Shown here: piece after piece, positions 27,041 through 36,659 of the stretch
Position numbering within the stretch: the first letter of the stretch is position 1
Layout of the letters: each line of letters starts with the position of its first letter
NCBI RefSeq assembly: GCF_018860635.1
Contig: NZ_JAHKPT010000026.1
Span: 186,321 to 250,320, forward strand
DNA: 64,000 nt
Reading direction: 5' to 3'
Source: Aliiglaciecola lipolytica
Lineage (GTDB): Bacteria; Pseudomonadota; Gammaproteobacteria; Enterobacterales; Alteromonadaceae
Notes under the pieces: generated by a model
Told to the model about the DNA's origin: nothing
What the model saw: the letters and a program-made list of their open reading frames with translations, nothing else
Databases searched by the model: none
Made by a program: the position numbers and the translations under genes

Positions 27041-27062
27041 AGGCTGTTGAATCCTCACACTG

Positions 27063-27091
27063 AACGCATACTCTTTGAGCGTGCGTTTTTT
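27063..27091 (+). terminator. Rho-independent terminator after formamidase gene
   Basis: AACGCA and TGCGTT pair around an inner CTC/GAG stem with TTT loop, followed directly by a T-run. It would end the Rieske-dioxygenase-formamidase transcript before the AraC-fusion gene, which then needs its own promoter in 27092-27256. Confidence 0.75.
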
Positions 27092-27256
27092 ATAATCATT
27101 CTCATTTCATGCTTTGCTTCACAACTCCCCTGCTGTGGTATGTAACTTGCTTTGCTACCTAACCTTAAAGAAAAAGTTTTCCTAGTAACACCAATCCGTT
27201 ACGTAAAAATACAAATTGCTATCCGTGCAGTCACGAGAATTTGAAGAGAGAAAATT

Positions 27257-29626
27257 ATGCTTAGTCGAAGTTGGGAATATTCCACCGATGCCCATTCTAA
27301 AATTGAACGACTTCCTAGTTGGCAGGGGGCGTTAGAAAAACTCGGTTTATTTTGTGAATATAAGGGCAAGTTAGAGGATTTTTATGCTGTGATGCATAAT
27401 TTAACCACGCCTAACGGGATTGAATTCACTCGAATTAGTTCGGCATCGCAGAATATTATTGCTAAAAAAGAAAATACCAATAATGGTGTTTGGGTTGCTT
27501 TCCCCCTCGAAGGGCGAATGACAATTAGAGAGGGGAATCGGTCTTTTGAGGTTTTACCTGGTGATATTGTATTTGGCGCTATGGGTTCCAAAACCTCACT
27601 AACCTTACATTCTGATTTCAGACAATTATTCGTGACCGTACCAAATATCGCATTCAATGCACGTTTAATCGCTCCTCTTCCTTCACACATGCTGCATTTA
27701 CCGGGGCATTCAGGTCCTGCTCAAACATTAGCCGCGATGCTAGTTTCAGTGGCTAATAATTTGGAAAAAATGACTGAAGATCAGCTACGTCCACTAGAAA
27801 TGGCTATTCCTGAATTTCTAATCGCAGCGCTATTTCCAGAAGCAGATACCCGCTCTCTCGGCGGTTCGGCTGGAGTAAAAGCCGCTTTATTACATCGAAT
27901 TTGCCAAAGTATAGAAGTCCGACTATCCAATCCAGATTTGAACTTAAATGAAGTAGCCAGTGAACATAAAGTGTCTCCCCGATACTTGCAGAAATTATTT
28001 GAATCGGTAGATCAGAGCTTCAGCCGCTACATTCGAAATCGGCGTTTAGAGCGCTGTAAAGATGACTTCGATAGTCCAGTGCATGCGCAATTATCTATTT
28101 CTGAAATTTGTTTCCGCTGGGGATTTAACGATTCAGCTTATTTTAGTCGTTCTTTTCGTGATTACGTAAAAATGTCTCCCAGAGAATATCGTAAACGTTC
28201 TAAACAGAAGGCCGCGAAAGAGCATGAATTAAAGCAGAGCAGAGGCCGCCCCATAGGTGTGAGTACCACCGAAAACCGCGAAGACACCGGCAATAAGCCT
28301 CAAGTTGATGTGGCGGCAATGGCCAAACAGTCGCAAGCGCTTAAATTAGCCCAAGACAAAGCATCTTCGGTTCATCATTACATTCCAGTCAATAAAGATA
28401 CTATTCACTGGGGCTTTTTCGACCGTGAACTGACTCCAGTGCTGTATATGAATTCCCATGAAAAGGTAACAATAGAGACCCTCACCCACCACGCCTACGA
28501 CGACTATGAACGGATGATAAAAGATGATCCCGGTGCCGAGAGTGTTTTTAAATGGACATCTAAACAGAAAAATGTTGATCGCAGAGGTGCAGGTCCCATG
28601 GATGCCTCCATTTACGGTCGAGGCGCGGGGGAAGGATTTGGAGTCCACGTTTGTACTGGCCCCATATACATAAATGAAGCCATGCCTGGGGATGTAATCG
28701 AGCTACGAATATTAGATATTCATACTCGACACAATCACAGTGACCAGTTCAAAGGCCGCAGTTTTGGCTCTAACGCCGCTACTTTCTGGGGATTTCATTA
28801 CAATGATTTGCTCACTGAACCTAAGCCTAGAGAAGTGGTTACTATCTACGAAATTGACGAATCAGACAAACCCAGCTGTGCGCACGCTGTGTATAATTAT
28901 CGTTGGATACCGCAAACAGATCCATTTGGGGTTACCCATGAGCGCATAGATTATCCAGGTGTACCAGTTGACCATAGTAAGACCCAAAAAAACTTCGACA
29001 TTTTACAAAATGTAGAAATACCTCTTAGGCCACATTTTGGTACTATTGGGTTAGCACCTAATCATGCTGACTTGGTCGATTCTGTTCCACCATCTAATCA
29101 AGGTGGCAATTTAGACAATTGGCGTTTAGGCAAAGGCTCCAGAGTATTTTTACCTGTGGCCGTTAAGGGAGGTATACTGTCAGTGGGTGATCCTCATGCG
29201 AGTCAAGGAGACTCTGAGCTATGCGGAACGGCGATAGAGTGCTCATTAACGGGAGAATTCCAAGTTATTTTGCACAAACAAGCCGACTTACCCGGACAAT
29301 ATTTTGATATGGACTTCCCGTTAATCGAAACTGACGATGAATGGGTTGTTTTAGGGTTCAGTCACCCTAATTATTTAAAAGAACTGGGCAGCAATGCCCA
29401 AAGTGAAATTTATAACCAATCAACAATTGACTTGGCTATGCGAGACGCGTTTAGAAAAGCGCGTCGATTTTTAATGAATTCGCAAAACCTAAGTGAAGAT
29501 GAAGCTATTTCGTTATTGTCTGTTGCTGTGGACTTTGGCGTGACTCAGGTGGTTGATGGTAATTGGGGAGTGCATGCAGCTATCCCGAAAGGAATATTCA
29601 CGAATTTGGCTGAAAACACAGATTAG
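27257..29626 (+). CDS. AraC-family regulator fused to acetamidase/formamidase domain
   Basis: One uninterrupted frame of 789 residues joins two normally separate proteins. Residues 1 to about 200 look like an AraC-type ligand-binding/cupin-like domain (VAFPLEGRMTIREG, then FEVLPGDIVF). Residues about 213-318 are a typical AraC/XylS double helix-turn-helix, with LNEVASEHKVSPRYLQKLFE, then ISEICFRWGFNDSAYFSRSF and SPREYRK. A charged linker follows to about 370. Residues about 371-789 are a formamidase domain with THHAYDD, GVHVCTGPIYI, RPHFGTIGLAP, NQGGNLDNW, SVGDPHASQGDSE and VAVDFGVTQVVD. The enzyme half is homologous to the preceding stand-alone formamidase but has insertions. Likely role: ligand- or product-responsive control of this cluster, with the enzyme half either catalytic or acting as a sensor. 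That split is inference. Confidence 0.9.
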   Translation: MLSRSWEYSTDAHSKIERLPSWQGALEKLGLFCEYKGKLEDFYAVMHNLTTPNGIEFTRISSASQNIIAKKENTNNGVWVAFPLEGRMTIREGNRSFEVLPGDIVFGAMGSKTSLTLHSDFRQLFVTVPNIAFNARLIAPLPSHMLHLPGHSGPAQTLAAMLVSVANNLEKMTEDQLRPLEMAIPEFLIAALFPEADTRSLGGSAGVKAALLHRICQSIEVRLSNPDLNLNEVASEHKVSPRYLQKLFESVDQSFSRYIRNRRLERCKDDFDSPVHAQLSISEICFRWGFNDSAYFSRSFRDYVKMSPREYRKRSKQKAAKEHELKQSRGRPIGVSTTENREDTGNKPQVDVAAMAKQSQALKLAQDKASSVHHYIPVNKDTIHWGFFDRELTPVLYMNSHEKVTIETLTHHAYDDYERMIKDDPGAESVFKWTSKQKNVDRRGAGPMDASIYGRGAGEGFGVHVCTGPIYINEAMPGDVIELRILDIHTRHNHSDQFKGRSFGSNAATFWGFHYNDLLTEPKPREVVTIYEIDESDKPSCAHAVYNYRWIPQTDPFGVTHERIDYPGVPVDHSKTQKNFDILQNVEIPLRPHFGTIGLAPNHADLVDSVPPSNQGGNLDNWRLGKGSRVFLPVAVKGGILSVGDPHASQGDSELCGTAIECSLTGEFQVILHKQADLPGQYFDMDFPLIETDDEWVVLGFSHPNYLKELGSNAQSEIYNQSTIDLAMRDAFRKARRFLMNSQNLSEDEAISLLSVAVDFGVTQVVDGNWGVHAAIPKGIFTNLAENTD

Positions 29627-29777
29627 GTTGATAAATTTACCAACGTTAAAAGGATAAAGCGTCGAGTTACACAAATAGTCAAGTACTTAGACGGATAACT
29701 ACAAAAGTGATGACACGTAAGTTGTTAGTGTAATACCCAGCAGCAAAAACGAAAATAAAAACAGAAGGGTTCACACT

Positions 29778-32237
29778 ATGTTCAAATTGAATAAGCTCTT
29801 TAAATCAGTTTCGTTAGCTGTAGTTGCGATGCATGGCGCTAGCACTGAGTTAATGGCACAAGAGTTAACAACACAAAATGAAGAAAATTTAGACTCTATC
29901 GAGGTGGTATCAGTAGTCGCAAAAAGAGATATTGCGGGCTTTCTTGAGAATCAACCCAGCGGCTTATTGTTCGGCTTCGAGAAGTCATTACTCGAAACGC
30001 CTCGTTCGGCAACATTCGTCAGTGATGAAACATTGAAGGCATTTGGGGTAACTACTGTAGATGATCTTACTGCTGTAGCTCCAGGTACATTTACCGCTTC
30101 TTTCTACGGTGTAGAGGGTGCTTTAAATGTGAGGGGAACATTGGCAGAGACCTATTTCCATGGCTTTAAACGCATTGAAAACCGCGGTACTTATCAAACT
30201 CCAATCGGCTCAACATCCAGAGTTGATATTCTTCGAGGTCCTCCTACGGCTAATTTTGGTCCAGGTAAAATTGGTGGCTTGCTTAACCTTGAACCGAAAA
30301 CAGCCAGATTAAGTCAAAGTGGAGGCTACTTGCCAGAAACGGTTGGTGAAGTACAACTGACCCTAGGTTCATACGACAAAAAGAATTTAAGCTTCCAATT
30401 TGGTGTACCTGTTAATGTGGGTGACGCAGAAGGCGGCATTTATACCTATGTTGAAATAGAAGATTCAGGTAGTTATTACGACGGTATTGAGCCAGAGCAT
30501 CAAATGCTGCAAGTAACTGCAGACTTTGAGTTAAGCAATAACTGGACATTAGTTGCTGGCCTAATGGCATATAATGCCGAAGGCTACGTGCAAACTCCTG
30601 GATGGAATCGTGTAACCCAAGAATTAATTGATAATGGGACTTATATTACCGGCCGTGATACGGATTTAGTGGATACCAATGGTAATGGTCAAATGGAATG
30701 GGCGGAACTATCTGCACAAGATCCTACCTACTTTGCCAAATTGACGTCTTATCCAGACTTTTATTTATATGCTGATGCGAACGTCGCAGCTTTAGATAGC
30801 AATGTAGGCACCACACAATTATCTCGTCACAATGTGTATACAAGTGACAGCGACTTTTCTGATACATCAACCTTTACTGGATTTGTCGATCTTATCAAGA
30901 CCTATGACGATGACAGCCAACTAAAACTGCAACTATTTGCTGATTACTTAGATAATCAACGTTTTGTTAGTTATGGGTTCCCCGCAGATTATTTAGCCAA
31001 AACAGCGGAGCTTCGTGTTTCATATATCAGTGCCTTTGGCAGCAGTAGTGACGCAATTCAAGGTTCCTATAACGTAGGTGTAAGCAGCCGTTATTATGAT
31101 GCGCGTAGAAAAGAATCCTATAATGGTGGTCAAATTGCCATCAACCGCAGAGATATTTCTGTAGGTGCGATGCCAAACGACATTATTGGCTCTCCATTTA
31201 ACTCTGATTTTTTCTGGGACTTAGATACCCAATCAAAATGGAGCTATAACTCTGCGTTTGCGATGGTCGACTTAACCGCAATGGATATTTGGAATTTGTC
31301 ATTAAGTGGTCGCTACGATTACTACGACGTCGAGTCTACTGAGAATGGCGATCCTACCTATTCTTACGCGACAGAAACCTACGCTGAAGATACAGACGGT
31401 GAGTTTACCTTCAGTGCGATGTTGTTATTAGACCTAGAGTCGGGTATTCGACCTTATATAAGCTACGCAGAATCTTCAGCCATCGAGTTTAGTCAAGCAG
31501 GTGACGTATCACCGGACTTGATTGCGAATGGCGAGTGGTTATCTGACGGCGAATTGCTCGAAGGCGGTGTTAAACTCGAATTATTCGAAGGCATTGTCAC
31601 CGGCTCTATCTCTGGCTATCGACAAGAAAGAACCGAGTTGAGCACTGTCGGGGGAAGCACCGTTAGCCGCACTCGAAGTGAAGGTACTGAATTGGAACTG
31701 CGTATTCTAGCCAGTGAAAATTTAAGTTTTAGCATTACCAGTAACAAACAAAAAACCGAATACATTGACGGCTTTGCCGGTTATTACATTGTTAATCCGC
31801 GAGATATTGGCTTGAACGATATCGATAACTATGGCATCTCGGTGGCAGCATTGAGCTTTGCTAGCAGCATGTATGCAGCAACGGGTAGCGACTACTACTT
31901 AGGAGAGTTAGAAGATACGCGCATACCGGATGCAGTCACTAGTATCTATGCGACTTATGCCAGTGAAGCAGGAGTTTTTGACAGTATTGGTTCAACTTGG
32001 GGGGTACGATACGTATCAGAATCCTCCGGCTTGGTAGAAAATTCTGTTAAGTATCCAAGCTATTTGACTGTGCAGGGTTCGTTCTTCGCTCACTATGGTG
32101 ATTGGTCGTTGATGTTGAATATAGACAATGTATTTGACGAAACCTACTTTACATCACTACAGGATTTATACGGAGACGTGGCCGTATTACCTGGTAAGGG
32201 ACGTGAATGGCGAGCAACAGTCAATTACGCTTTTTAA
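29778..32237 (+). CDS. TonB-dependent outer-membrane receptor (cluster-associated)
   Basis: This 819-residue TonB-dependent receptor has a signal peptide (about residues 10-27), a TonB-box-like SIEVVSVVAKRD near the N-terminus, a plug domain and a 22-strand-type barrel. The plug shows LETPRSATFVSDE, NVRGT and RVDILRGPPTANFG. The protein ends in Phe (RATVNYAF) as such barrels do. The plug is closest in feel to siderophore-type receptors, but the catabolic neighbourhood argues for import of the substrate degraded here. The MFS transporter follows 63 bp later and could complete uptake across the inner membrane. The 151 bp upstream separate it from the AraC-fusion gene and may hold its regulated promoter. 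Confidence 0.92.
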   Translation: MFKLNKLFKSVSLAVVAMHGASTELMAQELTTQNEENLDSIEVVSVVAKRDIAGFLENQPSGLLFGFEKSLLETPRSATFVSDETLKAFGVTTVDDLTAVAPGTFTASFYGVEGALNVRGTLAETYFHGFKRIENRGTYQTPIGSTSRVDILRGPPTANFGPGKIGGLLNLEPKTARLSQSGGYLPETVGEVQLTLGSYDKKNLSFQFGVPVNVGDAEGGIYTYVEIEDSGSYYDGIEPEHQMLQVTADFELSNNWTLVAGLMAYNAEGYVQTPGWNRVTQELIDNGTYITGRDTDLVDTNGNGQMEWAELSAQDPTYFAKLTSYPDFYLYADANVAALDSNVGTTQLSRHNVYTSDSDFSDTSTFTGFVDLIKTYDDDSQLKLQLFADYLDNQRFVSYGFPADYLAKTAELRVSYISAFGSSSDAIQGSYNVGVSSRYYDARRKESYNGGQIAINRRDISVGAMPNDIIGSPFNSDFFWDLDTQSKWSYNSAFAMVDLTAMDIWNLSLSGRYDYYDVESTENGDPTYSYATETYAEDTDGEFTFSAMLLLDLESGIRPYISYAESSAIEFSQAGDVSPDLIANGEWLSDGELLEGGVKLELFEGIVTGSISGYRQERTELSTVGGSTVSRTRSEGTELELRILASENLSFSITSNKQKTEYIDGFAGYYIVNPRDIGLNDIDNYGISVAALSFASSMYAATGSDYYLGELEDTRIPDAVTSIYATYASEAGVFDSIGSTWGVRYVSESSGLVENSVKYPSYLTVQGSFFAHYGDWSLMLNIDNVFDETYFTSLQDLYGDVAVLPGKGREWRATVNYAF

Positions 32238-32249
32238 ATAGAAATATCT

Positions 32250-32287
32250 GTGTGCAGCTGAAAAATTGTTGTATTCACACTGCACAC
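32250..32287 (+). other. Intercistronic hairpin between receptor and MFS genes
   Basis: GTGTGCAG (32250-32257) and CTGCACAC (32280-32287) form a perfect 8-bp stem with a 22-base loop, ending just before the MFS ribosome site GAGGA. Only three Ts follow, so full termination is doubtful. It could protect the receptor mRNA or lower expression of the downstream genes. Confidence 0.4.
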
Positions 32288-32300
32288 TTTGAGGATCATT

Positions 32301-33602
32301 ATGGGTAAGTTAAGCGCTGACAAACAAGCATGGTTTGTTTTATGCACCTTCAGTTTAAGCTTTTTTGTCGTCACCGCCGCAACCTTTACTTCACTGGGCG
32401 TTATTCTACCAGCAATGGTCACTGAGTTAGGTTGGGATTGGACCACAGCAGGCCTAGGATTTACTTTTCTGGGCGTGGCTTGCGGGCTAAGTGGGTACTT
32501 ACCTACAGTGACAATTAGAAGATGGGGTGTTGCCACTACGCTGATTATTGGTCTATTGCTATTGGCGGTTGGTTTTGTTGTTTTGTTTTTAACAACGGAA
32601 CCTATAACTTACTTTTTAGGATGCATTCTCACTGGCACTGGATATACCTTTGTAGGTTCAGTACCAGGTACTTATATCATCACTCACTTTTTCAAAAGAC
32701 GTTCAACGGCCTTCGGTTTTTATTATACCGTAGGCGGTCTAGGTGGCGTGGTTGGACCCATTGTTGTTTGGATGGCAACCAATGTGCTAGGAAACTGGCG
32801 GCTGCATTGGCTGGTTATGCTGGCAGCAATTGTAATCTCAGTAGGGCTAATGCTGCTATCGCTGTTATTCACGGACGCCAATCGATTAAGAACACCTCCT
32901 AAACAAGAAAAAGTGGATACCGAAAAACAACGGGTTTACGAAACCGAACAAACTTGGACATTTAAACAAGCGGTTCGCACCCCTCAATACATTTTACTAC
33001 TCGTAGCGTATTCCACAGTGTTATTTGTGGGAATTACAGTCAACAGCTTCTCGGTAGCACATATGACTGAAGTGGGAATCACTTTCGCTTTAGCCAGTAC
33101 TTTGTTGTCCGCAGAAGCTTTCTGTAATGCTATTTCCCGTGTCGTTGGCGGCTTTATCGGTGAGTTTTTTGATCCAAAAGTAATGCTTCAAGTTGCACTA
33201 CTTCTATTGGCCGGCGGAATGTTTGCCTTAAGTTTTGGTCAAACATTAGTGACCTTAGGTTTCTTCGCCTTTGCCATAGGTTTTGGATTTGGTCTTACCT
33301 TCCTATCCTGCACAGTTTTACTTGTAAGATACTTTGGAACCGGACCTTATTTACCTCTATTTTCATTAATGAACATTGGTGCAACTATCGCATCTGCAGC
33401 ACCAATAATTAGTGGTCGTATGCGCGATGTATCAGGTACCTTTGTACCGCCTTTCGTAATGATTGGTATATTGCCCATGCTGGTTTTAGTTGGCATTGCA
33501 TTCATGCGTCCGCCAAGACTAAATCAGAAAAAAGTAACCGAAACGCCCCCATCTGACCCATCAATTAATAATATGCTTGCCGCTAAAGTAGCCAGCAAAT
33601 AG
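32301..33602 (+). CDS. MFS transporter
   Basis: This 433-residue major facilitator superfamily transporter has about 12 hydrophobic segments in two halves joined by a charged loop (about residues 195-225). The first half has an ITHFFKRRSTAFGFYYTVGG loop resembling motif A-like regions of monocarboxylate and oxalate/formate-type carriers. The start is set by a GAGGA ribosome site before the ATG at 32301; a TTG at 32289 in frame lacks one. It lies between the TonB receptor and the RutA-like gene, with only 22 bp to the latter, so it likely moves the cluster substrate or an intermediate across the inner membrane. The substrate is not known. Confidence 0.88.
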   Translation: MGKLSADKQAWFVLCTFSLSFFVVTAATFTSLGVILPAMVTELGWDWTTAGLGFTFLGVACGLSGYLPTVTIRRWGVATTLIIGLLLLAVGFVVLFLTTEPITYFLGCILTGTGYTFVGSVPGTYIITHFFKRRSTAFGFYYTVGGLGGVVGPIVVWMATNVLGNWRLHWLVMLAAIVISVGLMLLSLLFTDANRLRTPPKQEKVDTEKQRVYETEQTWTFKQAVRTPQYILLLVAYSTVLFVGITVNSFSVAHMTEVGITFALASTLLSAEAFCNAISRVVGGFIGEFFDPKVMLQVALLLLAGGMFALSFGQTLVTLGFFAFAIGFGFGLTFLSCTVLLVRYFGTGPYLPLFSLMNIGATIASAAPIISGRMRDVSGTFVPPFVMIGILPMLVLVGIAFMRPPRLNQKKVTETPPSDPSINNMLAAKVASK

Positions 33603-33624
33603 TTGTTATTCAGGAGTTTATAAT

Positions 33625-34680
33625 ATGACGACCAACACTAAAGAATTTGGCGTGTTTTTACCGATCGCAAATGGCGGTTGGATTGTTTCAGAAAACACCC
33701 CCACACTCGATGCTTCATATCAGCAAAATAAAACTGCCGCAGTGATTGCTGACAGTTACAAAATGGATTTCATTATGTCGATGGCAAAGTGGCGTGGTTA
33801 TGGCGGTAAAACTGAGCATTGGGGAACGTCATTAGAATCAATCACCATGATGGCTGGGTTAGCGGAAGCGACTAATCACGCCAAAATTATTGCCACTGTG
33901 CATACTTTAATGATGAATCCTGGAGCGGTAGCCAAAATGATGAGCACCCTCGACCAGATTTCCGGTGGCCGTGCCGGTTTAAATATTGTTTCAGGTTCTT
34001 TCAGAGATGAGCTTAACCAAATGGGCGCGTGGCGTGATGATATCGACCATGACGAACGTTATGTTTATGCCCAAGAGTGGAGTGACTTAGTTCATAAACT
34101 CTGGCAAGAAGATCATGTGGATTACGATGGTAAATACTTCAAGTTTGAAGATTGTGTGTCACAGCCTAAACCCCAAAACAAACCATTCACGGTTTGTGCA
34201 GGCCAATCAGAACGCGGTTTGCGCTTTTCAGTAAAAAATACTGATGCATGTTTCGTGGGCGGAAAGGACGATGAAGAAACCTTAAAAATTACTCGTATGG
34301 CACGCAAGATTGCCGATGAGCTTGATACGCCAGTGAAATGTTTTTGTATGGCAACGCTTATCATTGAGGACACTGAAGAAGAAGCTCAAGCCAAAGCTGA
34401 CTATTATCGCGAGGGTAAAGATCTAGGCGCAATTGAAGGCATGATGCGTTCTTACGGAATTGACCCAGCTTTAAAAGATAACGCCATGGTAATTCGTGCT
34501 CAAGGTGCATTTATGAGTCGCGAGATCGTAGGCACTGTAGAGTCAGTGAAAAAGCAGCTTATCGAAATGATTGATAACACTGAAATGGACGGTGTCATGG
34601 TGATTTTTGATGATTACGAAAAAGGGCTGCACAAATTTGGCAAAGATATTTTACCCGCGGTAAGAGCCCATTATGGCTGA
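33625..34680 (+). CDS. RutA-like flavin-dependent monooxygenase (LLM class)
   Basis: This 351-residue luciferase-like flavin monooxygenase is clearly related to RutA, the pyrimidine monooxygenase that opens uracil using a flavin-N5-peroxide. Matching segments are FGVFLPIANGGWI, the MAKWRGYGGKTEHWGTSLES block (RutA has KLRGFGGKTEFWDHNLES), DQISGGRAGLNIVSG and FTVCAGQSERG. It is not assigned as RutA itself: no rutC, rutD, rutE, rutF or rutG genes are here, and the neighbours differ. Such enzymes cleave amide C-N bonds in heterocycles. Reduced FMN would have to come from a separate reductase, for which 22781-23389 is a candidate. The start overlaps nothing upstream; its 3' end overlaps the RutB-like gene by eight bases. 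Confidence 0.9.
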   Translation: MTTNTKEFGVFLPIANGGWIVSENTPTLDASYQQNKTAAVIADSYKMDFIMSMAKWRGYGGKTEHWGTSLESITMMAGLAEATNHAKIIATVHTLMMNPGAVAKMMSTLDQISGGRAGLNIVSGSFRDELNQMGAWRDDIDHDERYVYAQEWSDLVHKLWQEDHVDYDGKYFKFEDCVSQPKPQNKPFTVCAGQSERGLRFSVKNTDACFVGGKDDEETLKITRMARKIADELDTPVKCFCMATLIIEDTEEEAQAKADYYREGKDLGAIEGMMRSYGIDPALKDNAMVIRAQGAFMSREIVGTVESVKKQLIEMIDNTEMDGVMVIFDDYEKGLHKFGKDILPAVRAHYG

Positions 34681-35320
34681 TTCTGATTTAACAGAGCTTC
34701 AGCCTGATTGGATAGCACCTGCTCGAACCGCGTTGTGCATCGTCGATGTGCAAAACGACTTCGCCAGTCCAGACGGCCTTTTAGGCCAGTTTGGACTGGA
34801 CATGAGTGTGCTGCAACCCGCTATTGAAAATATCAAAAAGCTAGTTGCCAGTGCTCGTTCAAAGGGTATCGCGGTTATCTTTGTTGGCTTAAAAACCACT
34901 GAACAAGATGACTCTCCTGCTTGGCAAGAATGGATGACCAGACAAGGCAGAGATGCTAAAGCAGAAAGCGCAATCTGCCGTGCAGATACCTCAGGTATGG
35001 ATTTTTATGGTATTCAGCCTCAAGACGGTGATGTGGTAATTTATAAAACACGTTATAGCGCTTTTTTTAATACCCAACTGGATGAGGTGTTAACACAAAA
35101 GCAGTTAGATACGTTGGTGTTTTGTGGCGTTACTACTGAATGTTGTGTTGAGTCTAGCGTTCGAGATGCTTTTCACCATGATTACCATGCCATTGTTGTG
35201 ACTGATGGTTGCGGCGCATACGAACCAGAGTTGCACGACGCTAGCCTGCGAGCGATGGCGATAAACTTCGCTTTACTAAGCGATACCCAATCTATTCTTA
35301 AACGTTGGGAGGCAGCATGA
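34673..35320 (+). CDS. RutB-like isochorismatase-family amidohydrolase
   Basis: This 215-residue cysteine hydrolase of the isochorismatase superfamily is similar to RutB, which hydrolyses the ureidoacrylate product of RutA. The catalytic triad is visible: Asp25 in CIVDVQNDF, Lys125 in VVIYKTRYSAF, and the Cys in GVTTECCVESS (Cys158). It overlaps the RutA-like gene by eight bases and the M20 gene by four, so all three are translationally coupled. RutA/RutB adjacency as in the rut operon suggests the first breaks an amide bond by oxygenation and this one hydrolyses the resulting acyl-N product. The true substrate is inference. Confidence 0.88.
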   Translation: MADSDLTELQPDWIAPARTALCIVDVQNDFASPDGLLGQFGLDMSVLQPAIENIKKLVASARSKGIAVIFVGLKTTEQDDSPAWQEWMTRQGRDAKAESAICRADTSGMDFYGIQPQDGDVVIYKTRYSAFFNTQLDEVLTQKQLDTLVFCGVTTECCVESSVRDAFHHDYHAIVVTDGCGAYEPELHDASLRAMAINFALLSDTQSILKRWEAA

Positions 35321-36642
35321 CCAGCCCATTGTACCCATCTGATACACAAGTAAATTACTCTGTTACAGATGAAGATGTTGCAGCAATTAAAGCCGCCATC
35401 GACATCCAAGAAATAACTGAACTGGCGCTAACCCTTGGTAATATTCCTAGCCAATCTGGCTATGAAGCAGAATCGGGTAAATTTGTGTTTGACTGGTTAC
35501 AAACAAATGGTTTCAAAGCCCGTCAATGTGGCGCGACACCAGAGCGCCAAAACATCATCGGTGAATATGGCGGTAAAGGTGTTGGTAAAAATTTGTTGTT
35601 TACCGCCCATCTTGATACCGAAAGCCCCAGCGATGACCCGCATATAAATCAACATAAATTTTCACAAAAAACCTTAGATAATCCCGAATGGAACAAGTGT
35701 TGGTTGGAAGATGGTAAATTTCACGGCTTTCCTATTAGTAATGATCGCGGCCCTATGAGTTGTTTTTTAATTGCCGCTAAAGCATTAAAACAAGCCGGTT
35801 TCGAATTAGCGGGTAAGTTATATTTAACGGCTTGCCCGGGAGAAATTGGTCCTGAGCCAATGGAACACTGGCAGGGCGTGGACTATATGGGCAAAGATAT
35901 AGGTGCACACTACCTATTTCATCATGGAGGCGTAATAGCAGATTATGCCATCGCTGCAGAAGGTTGTGACTGGGGCGTTACATGGCAAGGAAATGGTTAT
36001 GCGTTGTATCGTATTCAGTTGTTCGGCGAGGGGGTATTTACACCAATATTGGAAGCTCCTGTAGAAACGAACAAACATCCAAATCCGATATACAAATTAG
36101 GCGCTGTGATTGATGCCTTACATGGCTGGTCACAACAATATGAAGCTGAAAATAAATATGTGACTACAGGTGGAGTGTCTGTCCCTAAAGTACAAATTGA
36201 TTCTATTAAAGCCGGTTCGCCATTGACCTTTGGTGCCGGTACAGATGTTTGCTCAGTGTATATCGAAGTGGGCCTTACCGCTCAACAAACAGCGGCGCAA
36301 CCATACCACCAGCTAAAGCAACTAATGGCATCTTTAGATGTTGATGATTACGACATAGAACCAATGGTTGTTAGAAATGGTTTCGAGGCAGATGCGCAAG
36401 CCGTAGCGCCATTAGTCAAGTCGCTGTGCGACGCCACTAAGGCAACCAAAAATGAACCAATTGAACTTGCCCATCCCGCTTATTCAAGCATGTGGCGTGA
36501 CCACAATGTATTTAATATGCAGCGGATTCCGGCCGTAACTTCCGGTATGCCCAGATGGCGCGCCACTCCACAAGATTTAGTAGACAGTGCATTAATTTAT
36601 GCATTAACTGCTTTGTCGGTGTGTGGCAAACGTGAATCTTAA
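35317..36642 (+). CDS. M20-family metallo-hydrolase
   Basis: This 441-residue member of the M20 family (dipeptidase, N-carbamoyl- and N-acyl-amino-acid hydrolases) normally uses two Zn ions. Metal-ligand candidates are His and Asp in LLFTAHLDTE, Asp in SNDRGPMS, the acidic CPGEIGPEPMEHW segment, Glu in AAEGCDWG and a C-terminal His in IELAHPAYSS. The dimerisation domain lies in the middle. The start is the ATG at 35317, sharing ATGA with the RutB-like stop and preceded by GGGAGG; a TTG at 35305 is in the same frame. In this cluster it probably cleaves an amide or ureido intermediate. I cannot tell whether it hydrolyses a peptide-like or carbamoyl bond. Confidence 0.87.
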   Translation: MTSPLYPSDTQVNYSVTDEDVAAIKAAIDIQEITELALTLGNIPSQSGYEAESGKFVFDWLQTNGFKARQCGATPERQNIIGEYGGKGVGKNLLFTAHLDTESPSDDPHINQHKFSQKTLDNPEWNKCWLEDGKFHGFPISNDRGPMSCFLIAAKALKQAGFELAGKLYLTACPGEIGPEPMEHWQGVDYMGKDIGAHYLFHHGGVIADYAIAAEGCDWGVTWQGNGYALYRIQLFGEGVFTPILEAPVETNKHPNPIYKLGAVIDALHGWSQQYEAENKYVTTGGVSVPKVQIDSIKAGSPLTFGAGTDVCSVYIEVGLTAQQTAAQPYHQLKQLMASLDVDDYDIEPMVVRNGFEADAQAVAPLVKSLCDATKATKNEPIELAHPAYSSMWRDHNVFNMQRIPAVTSGMPRWRATPQDLVDSALIYALTALSVCGKRES

Positions 36643-36659
36643 AATGAGTGAGCCAAATT

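Noticed and set aside
27092-27107. ATAATCATTCTCATTT resembles half of a Fur box upstream of the AraC-fusion gene
   Set aside because: It overlaps the tail of a terminator, has weak symmetry, and the downstream gene has no iron-related role; AT-rich sequence makes chance matches likely.
29690-29697. GACGGATA shared between the TonB-receptor upstream region and the divergent control region at 23597-23604
   Set aside because: A single shared 8-mer without further symmetry or extension is too likely by chance.
33625-35320. Assigning the pair as a true rut (uracil) operon
   Set aside because: rutC, rutD, rutE, rutF and rutG are absent and the neighbours are aromatic-type oxygenases, so only RutA-like and RutB-like are claimed.
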